A stretch of 64,000 nucleotides of DNA. Source: Arcanobacterium canis. Lineage in GTDB: Bacteria; Actinomycetota; Actinomycetes; Actinomycetales; Actinomycetaceae. Positions 34,125 to 46,618 of the stretch are shown piece by piece. The notes beneath the pieces are model-generated. The model did no database searches. It was not told the origin of the DNA and saw only the letters and a list, made by a program, of their open reading frames with translations. Every line of letters starts with the position of its first letter. Position 1 is the first letter of the stretch. A program made the translations under genes and the position numbers. Location of the stretch: the NCBI RefSeq assembly GCF_029625435.1, contig NZ_CP121208.1, positions 868,001 through 932,000 on the forward strand, given 5' to 3'.

Positions 34125-37016
34125 GTGCAAAATTCGATTCATGTTCAAGGCGCTCGCCAGCACAATCTGAAGAACGTCACTGTTGATATCCCACGCGACA
34201 AAATGGTGGTTTTCACTGGCCTTTCTGGCTCAGGGAAATCATCTCTCGCTTTCGATACGATCTTTGCCGAGGGGCAACGTCGGTATGTTGAGTCGCTGTC
34301 GTCCTACGCTCGACAGTTCCTCGGACAGATGGACAAGCCTCATGTCGATTTCATCGAAGGACTTTCCCCTGCGGTGTCGATCGATCAGAAATCGACCAAC
34401 CGCAACCCTCGTTCCACCGTCGGCACGATGACCGAAGTTTATGACTACCTTCGCCTTCTTTATGCTCGAGCGGGTACGCAGTACTGTCCAGTGTGTGGCG
34501 AGCTTATTCAAGCTCAAAGCGTCGAACAGATCGTTGACACACTGACGGCGTATCCCGAACGCACAAAATTCCAGATCCTTGCCCCCGTCGTCCGTGGACG
34601 TAAGGGAGAGCACACCGATCTCCTTGATGAACTCGTCAAAGAGGGGCTCGGACGCGTCCGCGTTGATGGCGAAGTCTATCGGCTAGGGGAGGTGCCGGCA
34701 CTAGCGAAGACAAAGAAGCACGATATCGATGTCGTTGTGGATCGTCTTGCGTTACGTGACGGATTGGGATCGCGCATTTTTGACTCCGTGGAAACTGCCC
34801 TTCGCCTTGCAAAGGGCATCGTGATCGCAGAGTTCGTTGACGAACCGGAAAACTCGCCAGCGCGTGAACGTAAGTTCTCTCAGAATCGCGCATGTCCCAA
34901 CGGACATCAGCTTGAGATCGATGAAATTGAGCCACGGACGTTCTCCTTCAACGCGCCGTACGGCGCGTGCTCTGCCTGCGACGGTATCGGTTACACCACA
35001 CAGGCAGATCGCCATCTGGTGGTTCCCGATGAGTCACTTTCTATTGCTGATGGCGCGATCGTCCCGTGGTCGGTGACGGCGTCTGCCCAAGCACGTGACT
35101 ACCATATGCGCCAGTTACAAGGCTTGGCTGACGAACTGGGCTTCTCTCTCAAAACGCCGTGGAAAAAACTTGATGCGGACGCTCAGGATGCAATCTTGAC
35201 GGGTAAGGACTACAAGGTCAAAGTCAAGTACAAGAATCGGTGGGGGCGCGAGAAGGTGTACTCCACAGGTTTCGAAGGGGCACTCACTTTCGTCGCGCGC
35301 AAACATAACGAAACTGAATCGACGTGGTCAAAGGAACGTTACGCCGGATTTATGCGCGAAGTTCCGTGCGCTGTATGCCATGGTGCACGTCTGCGCCCAG
35401 AAGTTCTCGCGGTGCGAATCGGCGAACTCAATATTTCCGAGCTTACCGATTTGCCGATTGGTCAGGCACTTGAGTACCTCAGTAACCTCACGCTCGGTGC
35501 GCGCGAGTCGAAGATTGCTGCTCAAGTCATGAAAGAGATTCTTGAGCGATTGACCTTCCTCGTCACCGTCGGTCTCGATTACCTGACGATGTCTCGTTCC
35601 GCCGGAACTCTCTCTGGCGGTGAGGCACAACGTATCCGCCTAGCAACACAGATCGGATCAGGACTGGTCGGTGTGCTGTACGTGTTGGACGAACCGTCCA
35701 TCGGGTTGCATCAGCGAGACAACGACCGACTTTTGAGCGCTCTCAAACGTTTGCGTGATCTTGGAAATACGCTCATCGTGGTCGAACACGATGAAGATAC
35801 GATTCGCCAATCCGATTGGCTTGTCGATATTGGCCCAGGTGCAGGTGAACATGGAGGCGAAATTGTTTATTCTGGACCGCCTGCTGATATTGTCGATCAA
35901 GAACGTTCCGTGACGGGCACCTACCTCAGTGGAAAGCGACAGATTGCGGTGCCAACGAACCGTCGTAAGATCAGGAAAACGAAAGCCATCGGCGTCGTCG
36001 GGGCACGTGAAAATAATCTGAAAGATGTCTCGGTTAAATTTCCAATTGGCGTTTTTACTGCTGTCACAGGCGTTTCAGGTTCTGGAAAGTCTTCGCTGGT
36101 CAATTCGGTTCTGTATCAGGTTCTTGCCAACGAGCTGAACGGCGCTCGCCTGCTTCCCGGCCGTCATTCGAAAGTCACTGGACTCGACCAACTCGATAAA
36201 GTGGTTCACGTTGATCAGAGCCCGATCGGGCGAACACCACGATCAAATCCTGCAACGTACACCGGAATGTGGGACAAAATTCGCACGCTGTTTGCAGCCA
36301 CGCCAGAAGCGAAAGTACGTGGCTATGGGCCGGGTCGTTTCTCTTTCAATGTCAAGGGTGGGCGTTGCGAAGCGTGCTCGGGTGACGGCACGATCAAGAT
36401 TGAGATGAACTTCCTTCCCGATGTCTACGTCCCGTGCGAGGTCTGCCATGGCAGCCGCTACAACAGAGAAACGCTTCAAGTACACTACAAAGGGAAAAAT
36501 GTCGCGCAGGTGCTGGATATGACGATCTCCGAAGCGCGTGAATTCTTCGGTGCCGTTACATCGATTACGAAATACCTCGCCCTCTTGGAAGACGTCGGTT
36601 TGGGCTATGTCCGGCTCGGCCAATCTGCTACCACCCTCTCAGGTGGCGAGGCGCAGCGTGTCAAACTCGCCTCGGAGCTGCACAAACGATCAACTGGTAA
36701 AACTGTCTACGTTCTCGATGAGCCCACGACGGGCCTTCATTTTGAAGATGTGCGAAAGCTGCTGGGTGTTCTTCAGGAGCTGACTGACAAGGGCAATACG
36801 GTGATCGTGATCGAGCATAATCTCGATGTCATCAAGAGCGCAGACTGGGTGATTGACCTCGGTCCGGAGGGAGGAGTCGGTGGCGGCGAAGTGATCGCTG
36901 AAGGCACGCCAGAGGACGTCGCACGCACTGAAGGTTCATATACCGGCCGTTACCTGCGACCGCTTCTTGAGAATGCTGGCACGCTGGAAACTCAGGGGAA
37001 GGCGACGCGGGGATGA
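34125..37016 (+). CDS. uvrA: excinuclease ABC subunit A
   Basis: 963 residues; damage-sensing ABC ATPase of nucleotide excision repair. Two ABC modules: Walker [13 protein letters not shown] and [12 protein letters not shown], two signature regions ([10 protein letters not shown] and [10 protein letters not shown]), and zinc modules ([20 protein letters not shown]...CEVCHG). The GTG start has AAGGTG upstream. It shares ATGA with uvrC, so the two are translationally coupled. No drug-resistance-type UvrA2 features are seen. Confidence 0.97.
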   Translation: MQNSIHVQGARQHNLKNVTVDIPRDKMVVFTGLSGSGKSSLAFDTIFAEGQRRYVESLSSYARQFLGQMDKPHVDFIEGLSPAVSIDQKSTNRNPRSTVGTMTEVYDYLRLLYARAGTQYCPVCGELIQAQSVEQIVDTLTAYPERTKFQILAPVVRGRKGEHTDLLDELVKEGLGRVRVDGEVYRLGEVPALAKTKKHDIDVVVDRLALRDGLGSRIFDSVETALRLAKGIVIAEFVDEPENSPARERKFSQNRACPNGHQLEIDEIEPRTFSFNAPYGACSACDGIGYTTQADRHLVVPDESLSIADGAIVPWSVTASAQARDYHMRQLQGLADELGFSLKTPWKKLDADAQDAILTGKDYKVKVKYKNRWGREKVYSTGFEGALTFVARKHNETESTWSKERYAGFMREVPCAVCHGARLRPEVLAVRIGELNISELTDLPIGQALEYLSNLTLGARESKIAAQVMKEILERLTFLVTVGLDYLTMSRSAGTLSGGEAQRIRLATQIGSGLVGVLYVLDEPSIGLHQRDNDRLLSALKRLRDLGNTLIVVEHDEDTIRQSDWLVDIGPGAGEHGGEIVYSGPPADIVDQERSVTGTYLSGKRQIAVPTNRRKIRKTKAIGVVGARENNLKDVSVKFPIGVFTAVTGVSGSGKSSLVNSVLYQVLANELNGARLLPGRHSKVTGLDQLDKVVHVDQSPIGRTPRSNPATYTGMWDKIRTLFAATPEAKVRGYGPGRFSFNVKGGRCEACSGDGTIKIEMNFLPDVYVPCEVCHGSRYNRETLQVHYKGKNVAQVLDMTISEAREFFGAVTSITKYLALLEDVGLGYVRLGQSATTLSGGEAQRVKLASELHKRSTGKTVYVLDEPTTGLHFEDVRKLLGVLQELTDKGNTVIVIEHNLDVIKSADWVIDLGPEGGVGGGEVIAEGTPEDVARTEGSYTGRYLRPLLENAGTLETQGKATRG

Positions 37017-38995
37017 ATCCGGCGGAATATCGTCCCAAAACCTCCGATATTCCACGTGAACCAGGAGTATATCGGTTCCGCGACGAAGAAGAACGCATCA
37101 TTTACGTTGGAAAGGCAAAATCCCTGCGCCAACGTCTAGTGAACTACTTCCAAGATCCGGCGCTTCTCCACCCTCGCACACGCCAAATGGTCTTCACCGC
37201 TGCACGCGTCGAGTGGGTCGTTGTCGGCAACGAAATCGAAGCGCTGTCTCTCGAATATTCGTGGATCAAGGAATTTTCCCCGCGGTTTAACGTCATGTAC
37301 CGCGACGATAAGTCGTACCCGTATCTCGCTGTCACACTTCGCGATGAGTTCCCACGTGTGATGGTCACGCGCAATTCTCATCGACGTGGCAACAAGTATT
37401 ACGGTCCATACACGAAAGTGTGGGCTGTGCGTGAATCGCTTGATCAGCTACTTCGTGTCTTTCCGATGCGCTCGTGTACTCAAGGCGTGTTCAACAACGC
37501 GCGTCGCAGCGGACGCCCGTGTCTGAACGGGTATATCGACCGTTGTGCGGCACCTTGCGTCGGACGAGTGAACGAAAGCGAACATCGGCAAATCGCCGAG
37601 TCACTGGTGTCATTCATGGACGGCACCGGCGAAGATCTGATTAACGAGAAGAAAGAGCAGATGCTCCAGGCTGCCAAAGCCCACGAGTTTGAACGTGCAG
37701 CGCGTCTGCGCGACGACGTCGCTGCATTGACCACCGTCGTCGAGAAAAACGCAGTCGTGCTCGATATGGATACCGACGCTGACGTGTTTGGGCTGGAGTT
37801 CGATGAGCTTGAAGCCTCGGTGCAAGTCTTCTTTGTGCGCGGCGGCCGAATTCGTGGTCAGCGCGGTTGGGTGACCGAAACTGTGGCTGATCTCGAAGCC
37901 CCCGGTCTCGTGTCGCAGATGATTTTGCAGGTGTATGGGCAATATGTGCCCTCTCACATCGGCCGTAACCGCCGGAGCGCCAAAAGCGTTGACGACGTCG
38001 CCCACAATTCTGCTGATTCCGTTCCACGTGAGATCTGGGTTCCCGTTCTTCCTGACGACGTTGAAGCTCTTGAACCGTGGCTCGCCCAGTTGCGTGGTGG
38101 CCCTGTTCGGATACGAGTGGTTCAACGCGGCACGAAAGCGCAACTTGCTCAGACCGTTCACACGAACGCTGTCCAGGCTCTCCAACGACACAAGCTGCAC
38201 CGAGCCGGTGATCTTACTGAACGATCCAAAGCTCTTGAAGAATTGAGGATGGGACTTGGCTTTGAGCGTGCTCCGCTGCGCATTGAGTGCTACGACATCT
38301 CCCATATTCAAGGAACTAACCAGGTGGGATCGATGGTGGTGTTCGAGGACGGACTGCCGAAGAAATCTGACTACCGCCATTTCATCGTGCGCGGTCCAGA
38401 TGGCCAGGGAGTTCCCGACGATACGGCGGCCATGGCCGAAGTGTTGCGTCGGCGACTCACGCGTCTTGTCGAGGGGCGGGCGGCCAACGATGCCTCCGAC
38501 GACGAGCCAATGTCTGGTCCGATCGATTCAGACGCTCCGCCTGTGCGAAAGTTCGCCTACAAACCGGACTTGATCGTCGTTGACGGCGGACTTGCGCAAG
38601 TGAACGCTGCTCAGCGAGTGGTTGATGAACTCGACGCGGATGTGCATGTGATCGGGCTGGCGAAACGCCTCGAAGAAGTGTGGATTCCTTCGGAAGAGTT
38701 TCCCTTAATTTTGCCTCGCACATCTCCAGCGCTTCACCTTCTGCAATATCTGCGTGACGAGTCACATCGCTTTGCGATTACTTTCCATCGCAAGCGGCGC
38801 TCCAAAGCGATGACTCGTTCTGCGCTCGATGCAATTCCTGGACTCGGAACTGCCAAACAGACCGCGCTGTTGAAGCATTTTGGCTCTTTAACAAAAATCA
38901 AGGAAGCGGATCTCGCCGCGCTCCAAGAGGTTGACGGCGTCGGGCCGAGACTGGCCCACACGATATTGGAACATCTGCACCCAGCCGCGGACTAG
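37013..38995 (+). CDS. uvrC: excinuclease ABC subunit C
   Basis: 660 residues; makes both incisions in nucleotide excision repair. The N-terminal GIY-YIG nuclease ([18 protein letters not shown]), a UVR motif that meets UvrB ([16 protein letters not shown]), the RNase H-like domain ([15 protein letters not shown]) and C-terminal tandem helix-hairpin-helices ([26 protein letters not shown]) are all present. It overlaps uvrA by 4 nt and precedes rapZ by 32 nt, the conserved actinobacterial order. Confidence 0.97.
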   Translation: MNPAEYRPKTSDIPREPGVYRFRDEEERIIYVGKAKSLRQRLVNYFQDPALLHPRTRQMVFTAARVEWVVVGNEIEALSLEYSWIKEFSPRFNVMYRDDKSYPYLAVTLRDEFPRVMVTRNSHRRGNKYYGPYTKVWAVRESLDQLLRVFPMRSCTQGVFNNARRSGRPCLNGYIDRCAAPCVGRVNESEHRQIAESLVSFMDGTGEDLINEKKEQMLQAAKAHEFERAARLRDDVAALTTVVEKNAVVLDMDTDADVFGLEFDELEASVQVFFVRGGRIRGQRGWVTETVADLEAPGLVSQMILQVYGQYVPSHIGRNRRSAKSVDDVAHNSADSVPREIWVPVLPDDVEALEPWLAQLRGGPVRIRVVQRGTKAQLAQTVHTNAVQALQRHKLHRAGDLTERSKALEELRMGLGFERAPLRIECYDISHIQGTNQVGSMVVFEDGLPKKSDYRHFIVRGPDGQGVPDDTAAMAEVLRRRLTRLVEGRAANDASDDEPMSGPIDSDAPPVRKFAYKPDLIVVDGGLAQVNAAQRVVDELDADVHVIGLAKRLEEVWIPSEEFPLILPRTSPALHLLQYLRDESHRFAITFHRKRRSKAMTRSALDAIPGLGTAKQTALLKHFGSLTKIKEADLAALQEVDGVGPRLAHTILEHLHPAAD

Positions 38996-39027
38996 CGAAG
39001 CGGTCACGAGACTGACAAAATTGACTT

Positions 39028-39966
39028 ATGGGCGATATCAACGACACTTCCGCAATTCCGCTGAACGAAATCATGGCTCTGGATCAGGCAGCTCAACTAC
39101 CTGATGCTGAGACCCCTGAAATTGTCATCATCACTGGCATGTCCGGTGCTGGGCGATCACGCGCATCGGCAGCACTGGAAGATCTCGGTTGGTATGTGGT
39201 GGATAATCTGCCTCCACGTTTATTGGCAGCGATGGCGGGGTTGGTGACCTCAGGTGGGGGAGTACAACGGCTAGCTGCCGTTGTTGACGTTCGTTCACGT
39301 GAATATTTCCAAGAGCTTTCGCGTGTTCTTGACTCTCTGTCAGAGGCAAATATTGCCTACCGCATCATGTTCCTTGATGCATCCGATGCCATTCTTGTGC
39401 GCCGCTATGAGCAGGTTCGTCGCCCACATCCGTTGCAGGGAGATGGGCGTTTGATGGACGGCATTGCCAAAGAGCGCCAATTGCTCGCCCAACTGCGTGA
39501 CCGCGCTGATGTCTACATCGATACCTCGACGCTGTCTGTTCATGATCTCGCTCGCAAGATCCGCAACAATGTGGCGTCGTCATCAGATTCAGCAATCCAT
39601 TTGACGGTGATGAGCTTCGGTTTTAAGTACGGAATTCCGCTTGATGCTGACCATGTGGTTGATGTGCGCTTCCTCCCGAATCCTTACTGGGTGTCAGAGT
39701 TGAGACACCTGACGGGCAAAGATGCACCCGTGTCCGATTTTGTTTTGTCGGTTGATGGCGCGCGTGAATTCGTTGACCACTATGTCAAGATGATGGCCCC
39801 GATCCTCGAAGGGTATGTCCGCGAGCTTAAACCTTATGTCACGATCGCGATCGGATGTACTGGCGGTAAACACCGTTCCGTAGCGATTGCTGAAGAGATC
39901 TCACGCCAGATGCGTGAACGGGGCGTCGCTGTCAAAACTTTGCACCGCGATCTCGGACGCGAATGA
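39028..39966 (+). CDS. rapZ: RapZ/YvcJ-family nucleotide-binding protein
   Basis: 312 residues. Walker A-like GMSGAGRSRAS (Arg in place of Lys is usual in actinobacteria), Walker B-like YRIMFLDASD, and the C-terminal domain with HLTVMSFGFKYGIP and IGCTGGKHRSVAI. In E. coli RapZ is an RNase adapter controlling GlmS; in Gram-positives YvcJ binds GTP and its role is less clear. No clear ribosome binding site is seen. The end overlaps yvcK by 4 nt. Confidence 0.93.
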   Translation: MGDINDTSAIPLNEIMALDQAAQLPDAETPEIVIITGMSGAGRSRASAALEDLGWYVVDNLPPRLLAAMAGLVTSGGGVQRLAAVVDVRSREYFQELSRVLDSLSEANIAYRIMFLDASDAILVRRYEQVRRPHPLQGDGRLMDGIAKERQLLAQLRDRADVYIDTSTLSVHDLARKIRNNVASSSDSAIHLTVMSFGFKYGIPLDADHVVDVRFLPNPYWVSELRHLTGKDAPVSDFVLSVDGAREFVDHYVKMMAPILEGYVRELKPYVTIAIGCTGGKHRSVAIAEEISRQMRERGVAVKTLHRDLGRE

Positions 39967-40901
39967 TGCGTGAAATCGGAAATGCTGGACGTCGAGTGGT
40001 CGCTTTCGGCGGAGGCCACGGCTTGTATGCCACCCTCTCTGCACTGCGTATCCTGACGCGAAACATCACTGCAATTGTCACGGTCGCCGACGACGGTGGT
40101 TCATCAGGACGCTTGCGCCAGGAAATGGATATTCTCCCGCCAGGGGATCTGCGCATGGCGTTGTCAGCTCTGTGCGATGATTCTTCCTGGGGTCTGACTT
40201 GGCGCGATGTTCTTCAACATCGTTTTACGACATCAGGTGAGATGAACGGTCACTCGCTGGGGAATCTCCTGATCGCTGCGATTTGGCAAGAAATGGGCGA
40301 TTCTGTTCGAGGGCTCGACCTCGTTGGTCAGCTGTTATCGACACATGGACGTGTGCTACCCATGAGCGCTGTTCCACTGCAACTGACAGCACAAGTGGAG
40401 CGCAACGGCGTCGTCGAGAACATCCATGGACAATCCGTGATTGCGAAGCTCGGAAAGTCAATCTCGAAAGTCGCTCTTGACCCCGCCAATCCGCCTGCGC
40501 GGCCAGAGGCATTGCGTGCGATCGACGAGGCTGATTGGATAGTGTTTGGCCCAGGCTCGTGGTACACCTCAGTCATTCCGCATCTGCTGGTTCCTGATCT
40601 ACAAAGCGCTGTCTCACGAACGCCAGCGCGACGTATGCTCGTTGTGAATCTCGTTCCAGATCTTGAAACCCGCGCGATGAGTTCAGCTGATTTGGTACGT
40701 TCGTTTCACGAGTATGCGCCCCAGATCGATCTTGACGTTGTCCTCGTTGATCCGTCCGTCGTCGGCAATCGAGAAGAGCTACACGAAGCGGCACGGTTGT
40801 GTGGTGCGCGAGTGTTGGAGTGGTCGGTTAAGCGCGACGTCGCTCGCCACGACCCACTCACTCTCGCAGCAGCATTCCGCGAAGCTTTCGAAACCATATG
40901 A
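39963..40901 (+). CDS. yvcK: YvcK/CofD-like gluconeogenesis factor
   Basis: 312 residues of the CofD/UPF0052 fold: GGGHGLYATLSALR near the start, TVADDGGSSGRLR, and NLLIAAIWQEMGD. YvcK binds UDP-GlcNAc and links carbon metabolism to cell wall synthesis and morphology in Bacillus and mycobacteria (CuvA). It sits between rapZ and whiA in the conserved cluster and overlaps rapZ by 4 nt, so they are co-translated. Confidence 0.93.
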   Translation: MMREIGNAGRRVVAFGGGHGLYATLSALRILTRNITAIVTVADDGGSSGRLRQEMDILPPGDLRMALSALCDDSSWGLTWRDVLQHRFTTSGEMNGHSLGNLLIAAIWQEMGDSVRGLDLVGQLLSTHGRVLPMSAVPLQLTAQVERNGVVENIHGQSVIAKLGKSISKVALDPANPPARPEALRAIDEADWIVFGPGSWYTSVIPHLLVPDLQSAVSRTPARRMLVVNLVPDLETRAMSSADLVRSFHEYAPQIDLDVVLVDPSVVGNREELHEAARLCGARVLEWSVKRDVARHDPLTLAAAFREAFETI

Positions 40902-40995
40902 CCTCACTTCCCGGTTTCTCCTAGCGCTTTTGCGATACCATGATGTCCCGATGCCAGGGCGCGCCTACTGTCTTCCTACGAAAGGTTGTGTTTAT

Positions 40996-43165
<2,170 letters not shown>

Positions 43166-43184
43166 GTTAACATCTCATGAATCA

Positions 43185-43218
43185 CGTGCCCGCACATGCT
43201 CCGGTGTGTGCGGGCACG
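43185..43218 (+). terminator. hairpin between gapA and pgk
   Basis: A 12-bp stem (43185-43196 with 43207-43218) around a 10-nt loop, without a T-run. It could be a partial terminator or an RNA-processing site that sets gapA above pgk/tpiA levels. Confidence 0.5.
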
Positions 43219-43273
43219 CGCACGAAATAGGCAAAAATTTCCTGCGCTGCCTGCGCAGAAAGAAGGTTTGAAA

Positions 43274-44470
43274 ATGATGAAGACCATCGATACGCTCGGC
43301 GATCTCGCCGGCAAGAAGGTGTTCGTGCGTTCGGATTTCAATGTCCCGCTCGATGCCGACAAGAACATCACTGATGACGGCCGTATTCGCGCCGCTCTGC
43401 CAACTCTGACGCGCTTGGTGAAGGCCGGTGCGAAGGTGATCGTCGCAGCTCACCTTGGTCGCCCGAAGGGCGAAGTGAAGCCTGAGTTCTCGTTGGCTCC
43501 TGTTGCAAAGCGACTTGGTGAACTCCTCGGACAAGAAGTTACTCTTGCCAAGGACACCGTTGGCGAAGACGCCAAGCGACTGTCCGAAGAGATCAAGGAC
43601 GGCGAAGTCGTTTTGCTCGAAAACGTGCGTTTCGACAAGCGCGAGTCGTCGAAGGTTGACGAGGAGCGTGAATCCCTCGCTAAGGAGTACGCAGCGCTTG
43701 CTGACGTCTTCGTCTCCGATGGGTTCGGTGTTGTCCACCGCAAGCAGGCCTCGGTTTACGACATTGCGAAGGAGCTTCCGTCGGCAGCTGGCGAGCTCGT
43801 GTTCAAGGAGATCGACTCGCTGTCCAAGGCAACGGCAAATCCAGAGCGCCCCTACACCGTCGTGCTCGGTGGCTCGAAGGTGTCCGATAAGTTGGGCGTG
43901 ATTGATAATCTCCTGGAGAAGGCTGATCGTCTCCTCATTGGCGGTGGTATGGCGTACACCTTCCTCAAGGCCCTCGGCCATGAGGTCGGCACTTCGCTCC
44001 TCGAAGAGGACCAGATTGAGACCGCAAAGTCCTACCTTGAGAAAGCAAAGGAGAAGGGCGTCGAGCTTCTTCTTCCTCTCGACAATGTCACCGCACCAGA
44101 GTTCAAGGCAGATTCACCTGCATCAGAGCACGTTTCTGAGGATATGCCTGCTGGCGAGATGGGACTCGATATTGGCCCGAAGACGCGTGAACTCTACGCT
44201 CAGGCAATCGCTGAGTCGAAGACCATTGTCTGGAACGGCCCGATGGGCGTATTCGAGTTTGACGCGTTCTCGAAGGGTACTCGTGCAGTTGCTCAAGCAA
44301 TGCAGGACGCAGAAGGCTTCACAATCGTTGGCGGCGGTGATTCCGCTGCAGCAGTTCGTACGCTCGGATTCGATGAAGCGAAATTCAACCACATTTCAAC
44401 CGGCGGTGGCGCATCTCTTGAGTTCCTCGAGGGCAAGACGCTTCCGGGTATCGCAGTTCTGGAGGCCTGA
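43274..44470 (+). CDS. pgk: phosphoglycerate kinase
   Basis: 398 residues; [12 protein letters not shown] at the N-terminus, the hinge and nucleotide-binding [14 protein letters not shown], and the C-terminal [18 protein letters not shown] (43261-43266) is 7 nt before the ATG at 43274 (a second ATG follows at once). It overlaps tpiA by one base. Confidence 0.97.
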   Translation: MMKTIDTLGDLAGKKVFVRSDFNVPLDADKNITDDGRIRAALPTLTRLVKAGAKVIVAAHLGRPKGEVKPEFSLAPVAKRLGELLGQEVTLAKDTVGEDAKRLSEEIKDGEVVLLENVRFDKRESSKVDEERESLAKEYAALADVFVSDGFGVVHRKQASVYDIAKELPSAAGELVFKEIDSLSKATANPERPYTVVLGGSKVSDKLGVIDNLLEKADRLLIGGGMAYTFLKALGHEVGTSLLEEDQIETAKSYLEKAKEKGVELLLPLDNVTAPEFKADSPASEHVSEDMPAGEMGLDIGPKTRELYAQAIAESKTIVWNGPMGVFEFDAFSKGTRAVAQAMQDAEGFTIVGGGDSAAAVRTLGFDEAKFNHISTGGGASLEFLEGKTLPGIAVLEA

Positions 44471-45240
44471 TGACTCGCACCCCAATTATTGCTGGTAACT
44501 GGAAGATGAACCTCGATCACGTCGAGGCAACATCGCTCGTTCAGAAGCTCGCATGGTCGCTCAAAGATCTTGGACACGACTTTTCCAAAGTCGAAGCAGT
44601 AGTGATTGCTCCGTTCACAGATCTTCGTACTGTTCAGACATTGGTTGAGGCAGACGAGCTGGAGATCAAGTACGGCGCACAGGACGTTTCTGTCCATGAC
44701 AATGGCGCCTACACCGGCGAAATTTCCACTTCGATGCTGACAAAGCTTGGTGTCACTTACGTAGTCGTTGGACACTCGGAGCGTCGTGACTACCATGGTG
44801 AGAGCAACGAGCTGATCGGCCAGAAGGCGAAGAAAGTTCTTGATGCAGGCATGATCCCTATCATGTGCTGTGGCGAGAAGCTGGATATTCGCGAAGCTGG
44901 CACGCACGTTGAGTTCGTTCTGGGCCAGGTTGAGGAAATGCTCAACGGCCTTTCCGCTGAGGAAGTTGCGAAGTCCGTCATTGCGTACGAGCCAGTGTGG
45001 GCTATCGGTACAGGTAAGGTGGCAACACCTGCCGATGCCGAAGAAGTCTGCGGCGCTATCCGTGCCAAGGTTGGCGAGCTCTACGATGAGACAACAGCCG
45101 CAGCTCTGCGAATCCAGTACGGTGGCTCTGTGAAGTCATCATCGGTTGCTGAGATTATGGCACAGCCGAACGTTGACGGCGCTCTCGTTGGCGGCGCGTC
45201 GCTCAAGGCTGACGAGTTTGCGAAGATTGTTCACTTCTGA
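44470..45240 (+). CDS. tpiA: triosephosphate isomerase
   Basis: 256-residue TIM barrel with the catalytic Lys in AGNWKMN, His in [13 protein letters not shown] and Glu in [11 protein letters not shown]. It is coupled to pgk through a shared base in TGATG and closes the gapA-pgk-tpiA glycolytic unit before a strong terminator. Confidence 0.97.
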   Translation: MTRTPIIAGNWKMNLDHVEATSLVQKLAWSLKDLGHDFSKVEAVVIAPFTDLRTVQTLVEADELEIKYGAQDVSVHDNGAYTGEISTSMLTKLGVTYVVVGHSERRDYHGESNELIGQKAKKVLDAGMIPIMCCGEKLDIREAGTHVEFVLGQVEEMLNGLSAEEVAKSVIAYEPVWAIGTGKVATPADAEEVCGAIRAKVGELYDETTAAALRIQYGGSVKSSSVAEIMAQPNVDGALVGGASLKADEFAKIVHF

Positions 45241-45254
45241 TGTCACAACACATC

Positions 45255-45302
45255 TAGCGTAGTTTGAGGCGGTGCAGTTTTGCACCGCCTCAAACTACGC
45301 TA
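45255..45302 (+). terminator. intrinsic terminator after tpiA
   Basis: A perfect stem of about 22 bp (45255-45276 with 45281-45302) around a 4-nt loop. Its 3' arm runs into the secG -10 box. Confidence 0.85.
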
Positions 45303-45306
45303 TAAT
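45301..45306 (+). promoter_or_regulatory. -10 box TATAAT of secG
   Basis: A consensus TATAAT that shares its first two bases with the tpiA terminator stem. A -35 would have to lie inside the terminator (TTGCAC at 45280-45285 is 15 nt away). The predicted leader is about 31 nt. Confidence 0.6.
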
Positions 45307-45343
45307 TCTATGGAATCTGTTCTCTATCCTGGAGATTAATCAC

Positions 45344-45589
45344 GTGAACGTTTTGCTGACTGTTTTGACGGTGCTTCTTATTATTTCAAGCTTTCTGTTG
45401 ATCGGCGCAGTCCTTCTGCACAAGGGTAAGGGAGGCGGCCTTTCCGACATGTTTGGAGGCGGCATCTCAACTTCCGCGCGTTCTTCAGGCGTCGCAGAGA
45501 AGAACCTTGATCGCTATACCGTGTGGCTCTCTATCATTTGGTTCATCCTGATCGCGCTCATCGGTTTGATCGTGAAGGTAACAAACTAA
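45344..45589 (+). CDS. secG: preprotein translocase subunit SecG
   Basis: 81 residues with two membrane helices (about 3-23 and 57-77) joined by a Gly-rich cytoplasmic loop, LLHKGKGGGLSDMFGGG, diagnostic for SecG. It stabilises the SecYEG channel. The GTG start has GGAG 9 nt upstream. Its position after tpiA is conserved in actinobacteria. Confidence 0.95.
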   Translation: MNVLLTVLTVLLIISSFLLIGAVLLHKGKGGGLSDMFGGGISTSARSSGVAEKNLDRYTVWLSIIWFILIALIGLIVKVTN

Positions 45590-45596
45590 TTTTTAC

Positions 45597-45643
45597 TTAA
45601 ATGTGTTGTGGCGAGGCTCTAAGCCTCGCCACAACACATTTAA
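45597..45643. terminator. bidirectional intrinsic terminator between secG and opcA
   Basis: A perfect 22-bp stem (45597-45618 with 45622-45643) and 3-nt loop between convergent genes. Confidence 0.88.
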
Positions 45644-45664
45644 GCCTATAAGCCAAATAATTTC

Positions 45665-46609
45665 TCAACTGTGAGATGACCGTCCTTGAGCAGCAAATTG
45701 CCCAAGGACTTCGCGATATTCACGATCCTCTCCCATAACGCGAAGCTCTTCAATCAGCATTGCTTGAGAATTTCGCATGGGCATTGTCACTTCAAGAGCC
45801 TTGCGATGCGGGCGTCGGATAAAAGCGTGCTCGCTGCCTACCTGCCTGTCAATCTCGAGTTCCCCATCACGGCGAACAAAAGTCACGGAATCAATCCCTT
45901 CGCCACCACCATGGAGAAGCTCAACTCTCACACCGAGACGTAACTCAAGCCACGCTGCCAGGAGGTGGGCACCACCTCTATCCAAATTTGCCACGACTCG
46001 GATTTTCTCGATCTGTTCGTGCGGAGGCTCATCGAGTAGCGAGGCCAGGTGTCCACGCCAAATGGTTAACCCTGCCCACGCGAGGTCTGTGTCACCAGGG
46101 GAGTAGTTCGCGGCAAGTTCGCCCAGACGCCCCACCGGATCGTCAACGGAATTGACATGAGTAATTCTGCGCTGAGCGATTTTGCCAATACTCGTTGTTG
46201 ACGGGGACGACGGCGCGTCTTGGGGCCACCAAGAAATAAGGGGTGTATCGGGCAGGACAAGTGGCATGACAAGACTGCCAAGATCAGTTCCAGCCCCACC
46301 AGACGGACGCAAGATGACGATTTCAGCTAATCCAGCAGTATCGCCAAGAATCATTTGCGCATCGAGACACGGTTCTTTGCTCTCGCTCGGACGGTCAACG
46401 TCAGGGTCTTCGAGAACCACGATGATTCGTGCAGGGTGTGCTCGAGCAACTCCGAGAACGGAGTTAATCACCTCAGAGACTGCTTCCTCTGAAGGGCTGA
46501 CAGCCACAAGCGTCACCACACGAGTAAGAGAAGAAGACCCATCGGTGGTACGCTGTCCTTCGAGCCATCGGCTCACGTACGCCGACGTCGTCGCTTTGAG
46601 TTCGTACAT
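45665..46609 (-). CDS. opcA: glucose-6-phosphate dehydrogenase assembly protein OpcA
   Basis: 314 residues of the OpcA family found in actinobacteria and cyanobacteria. Recognisable parts are the N-terminal half with a Rossmann-like segment (ARIIVVLEDP), LPLVLPDTPLISWWPQDAP-type core, and the C-terminal DNA/dimer-like region. It supports assembly or redox control of Zwf. It starts 9 nt after the zwf stop with AAGGAGAG upstream, forming a zwf-opcA operon. No 6-phosphogluconolactonase gene follows, although it is usual there. Confidence 0.93.
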   Translation of the reverse strand: MYELKATTSAYVSRWLEGQRTTDGSSSLTRVVTLVAVSPSEEAVSEVINSVLGVARAHPARIIVVLEDPDVDRPSESKEPCLDAQMILGDTAGLAEIVILRPSGGAGTDLGSLVMPLVLPDTPLISWWPQDAPSSPSTTSIGKIAQRRITHVNSVDDPVGRLGELAANYSPGDTDLAWAGLTIWRGHLASLLDEPPHEQIEKIRVVANLDRGGAHLLAAWLELRLGVRVELLHGGGEGIDSVTFVRRDGELEIDRQVGSEHAFIRRPHRKALEVTMPMRNSQAMLIEELRVMGEDREYREVLGQFAAQGRSSHS

Positions 46610-46618
46610 TTTCTCTCC

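Noticed and set aside
39121-39160. Arg replacing the Walker A Lys in RapZ
   Set aside because: Arg at this place is usual in actinobacterial RapZ proteins, so it is not an anomaly of this genome.
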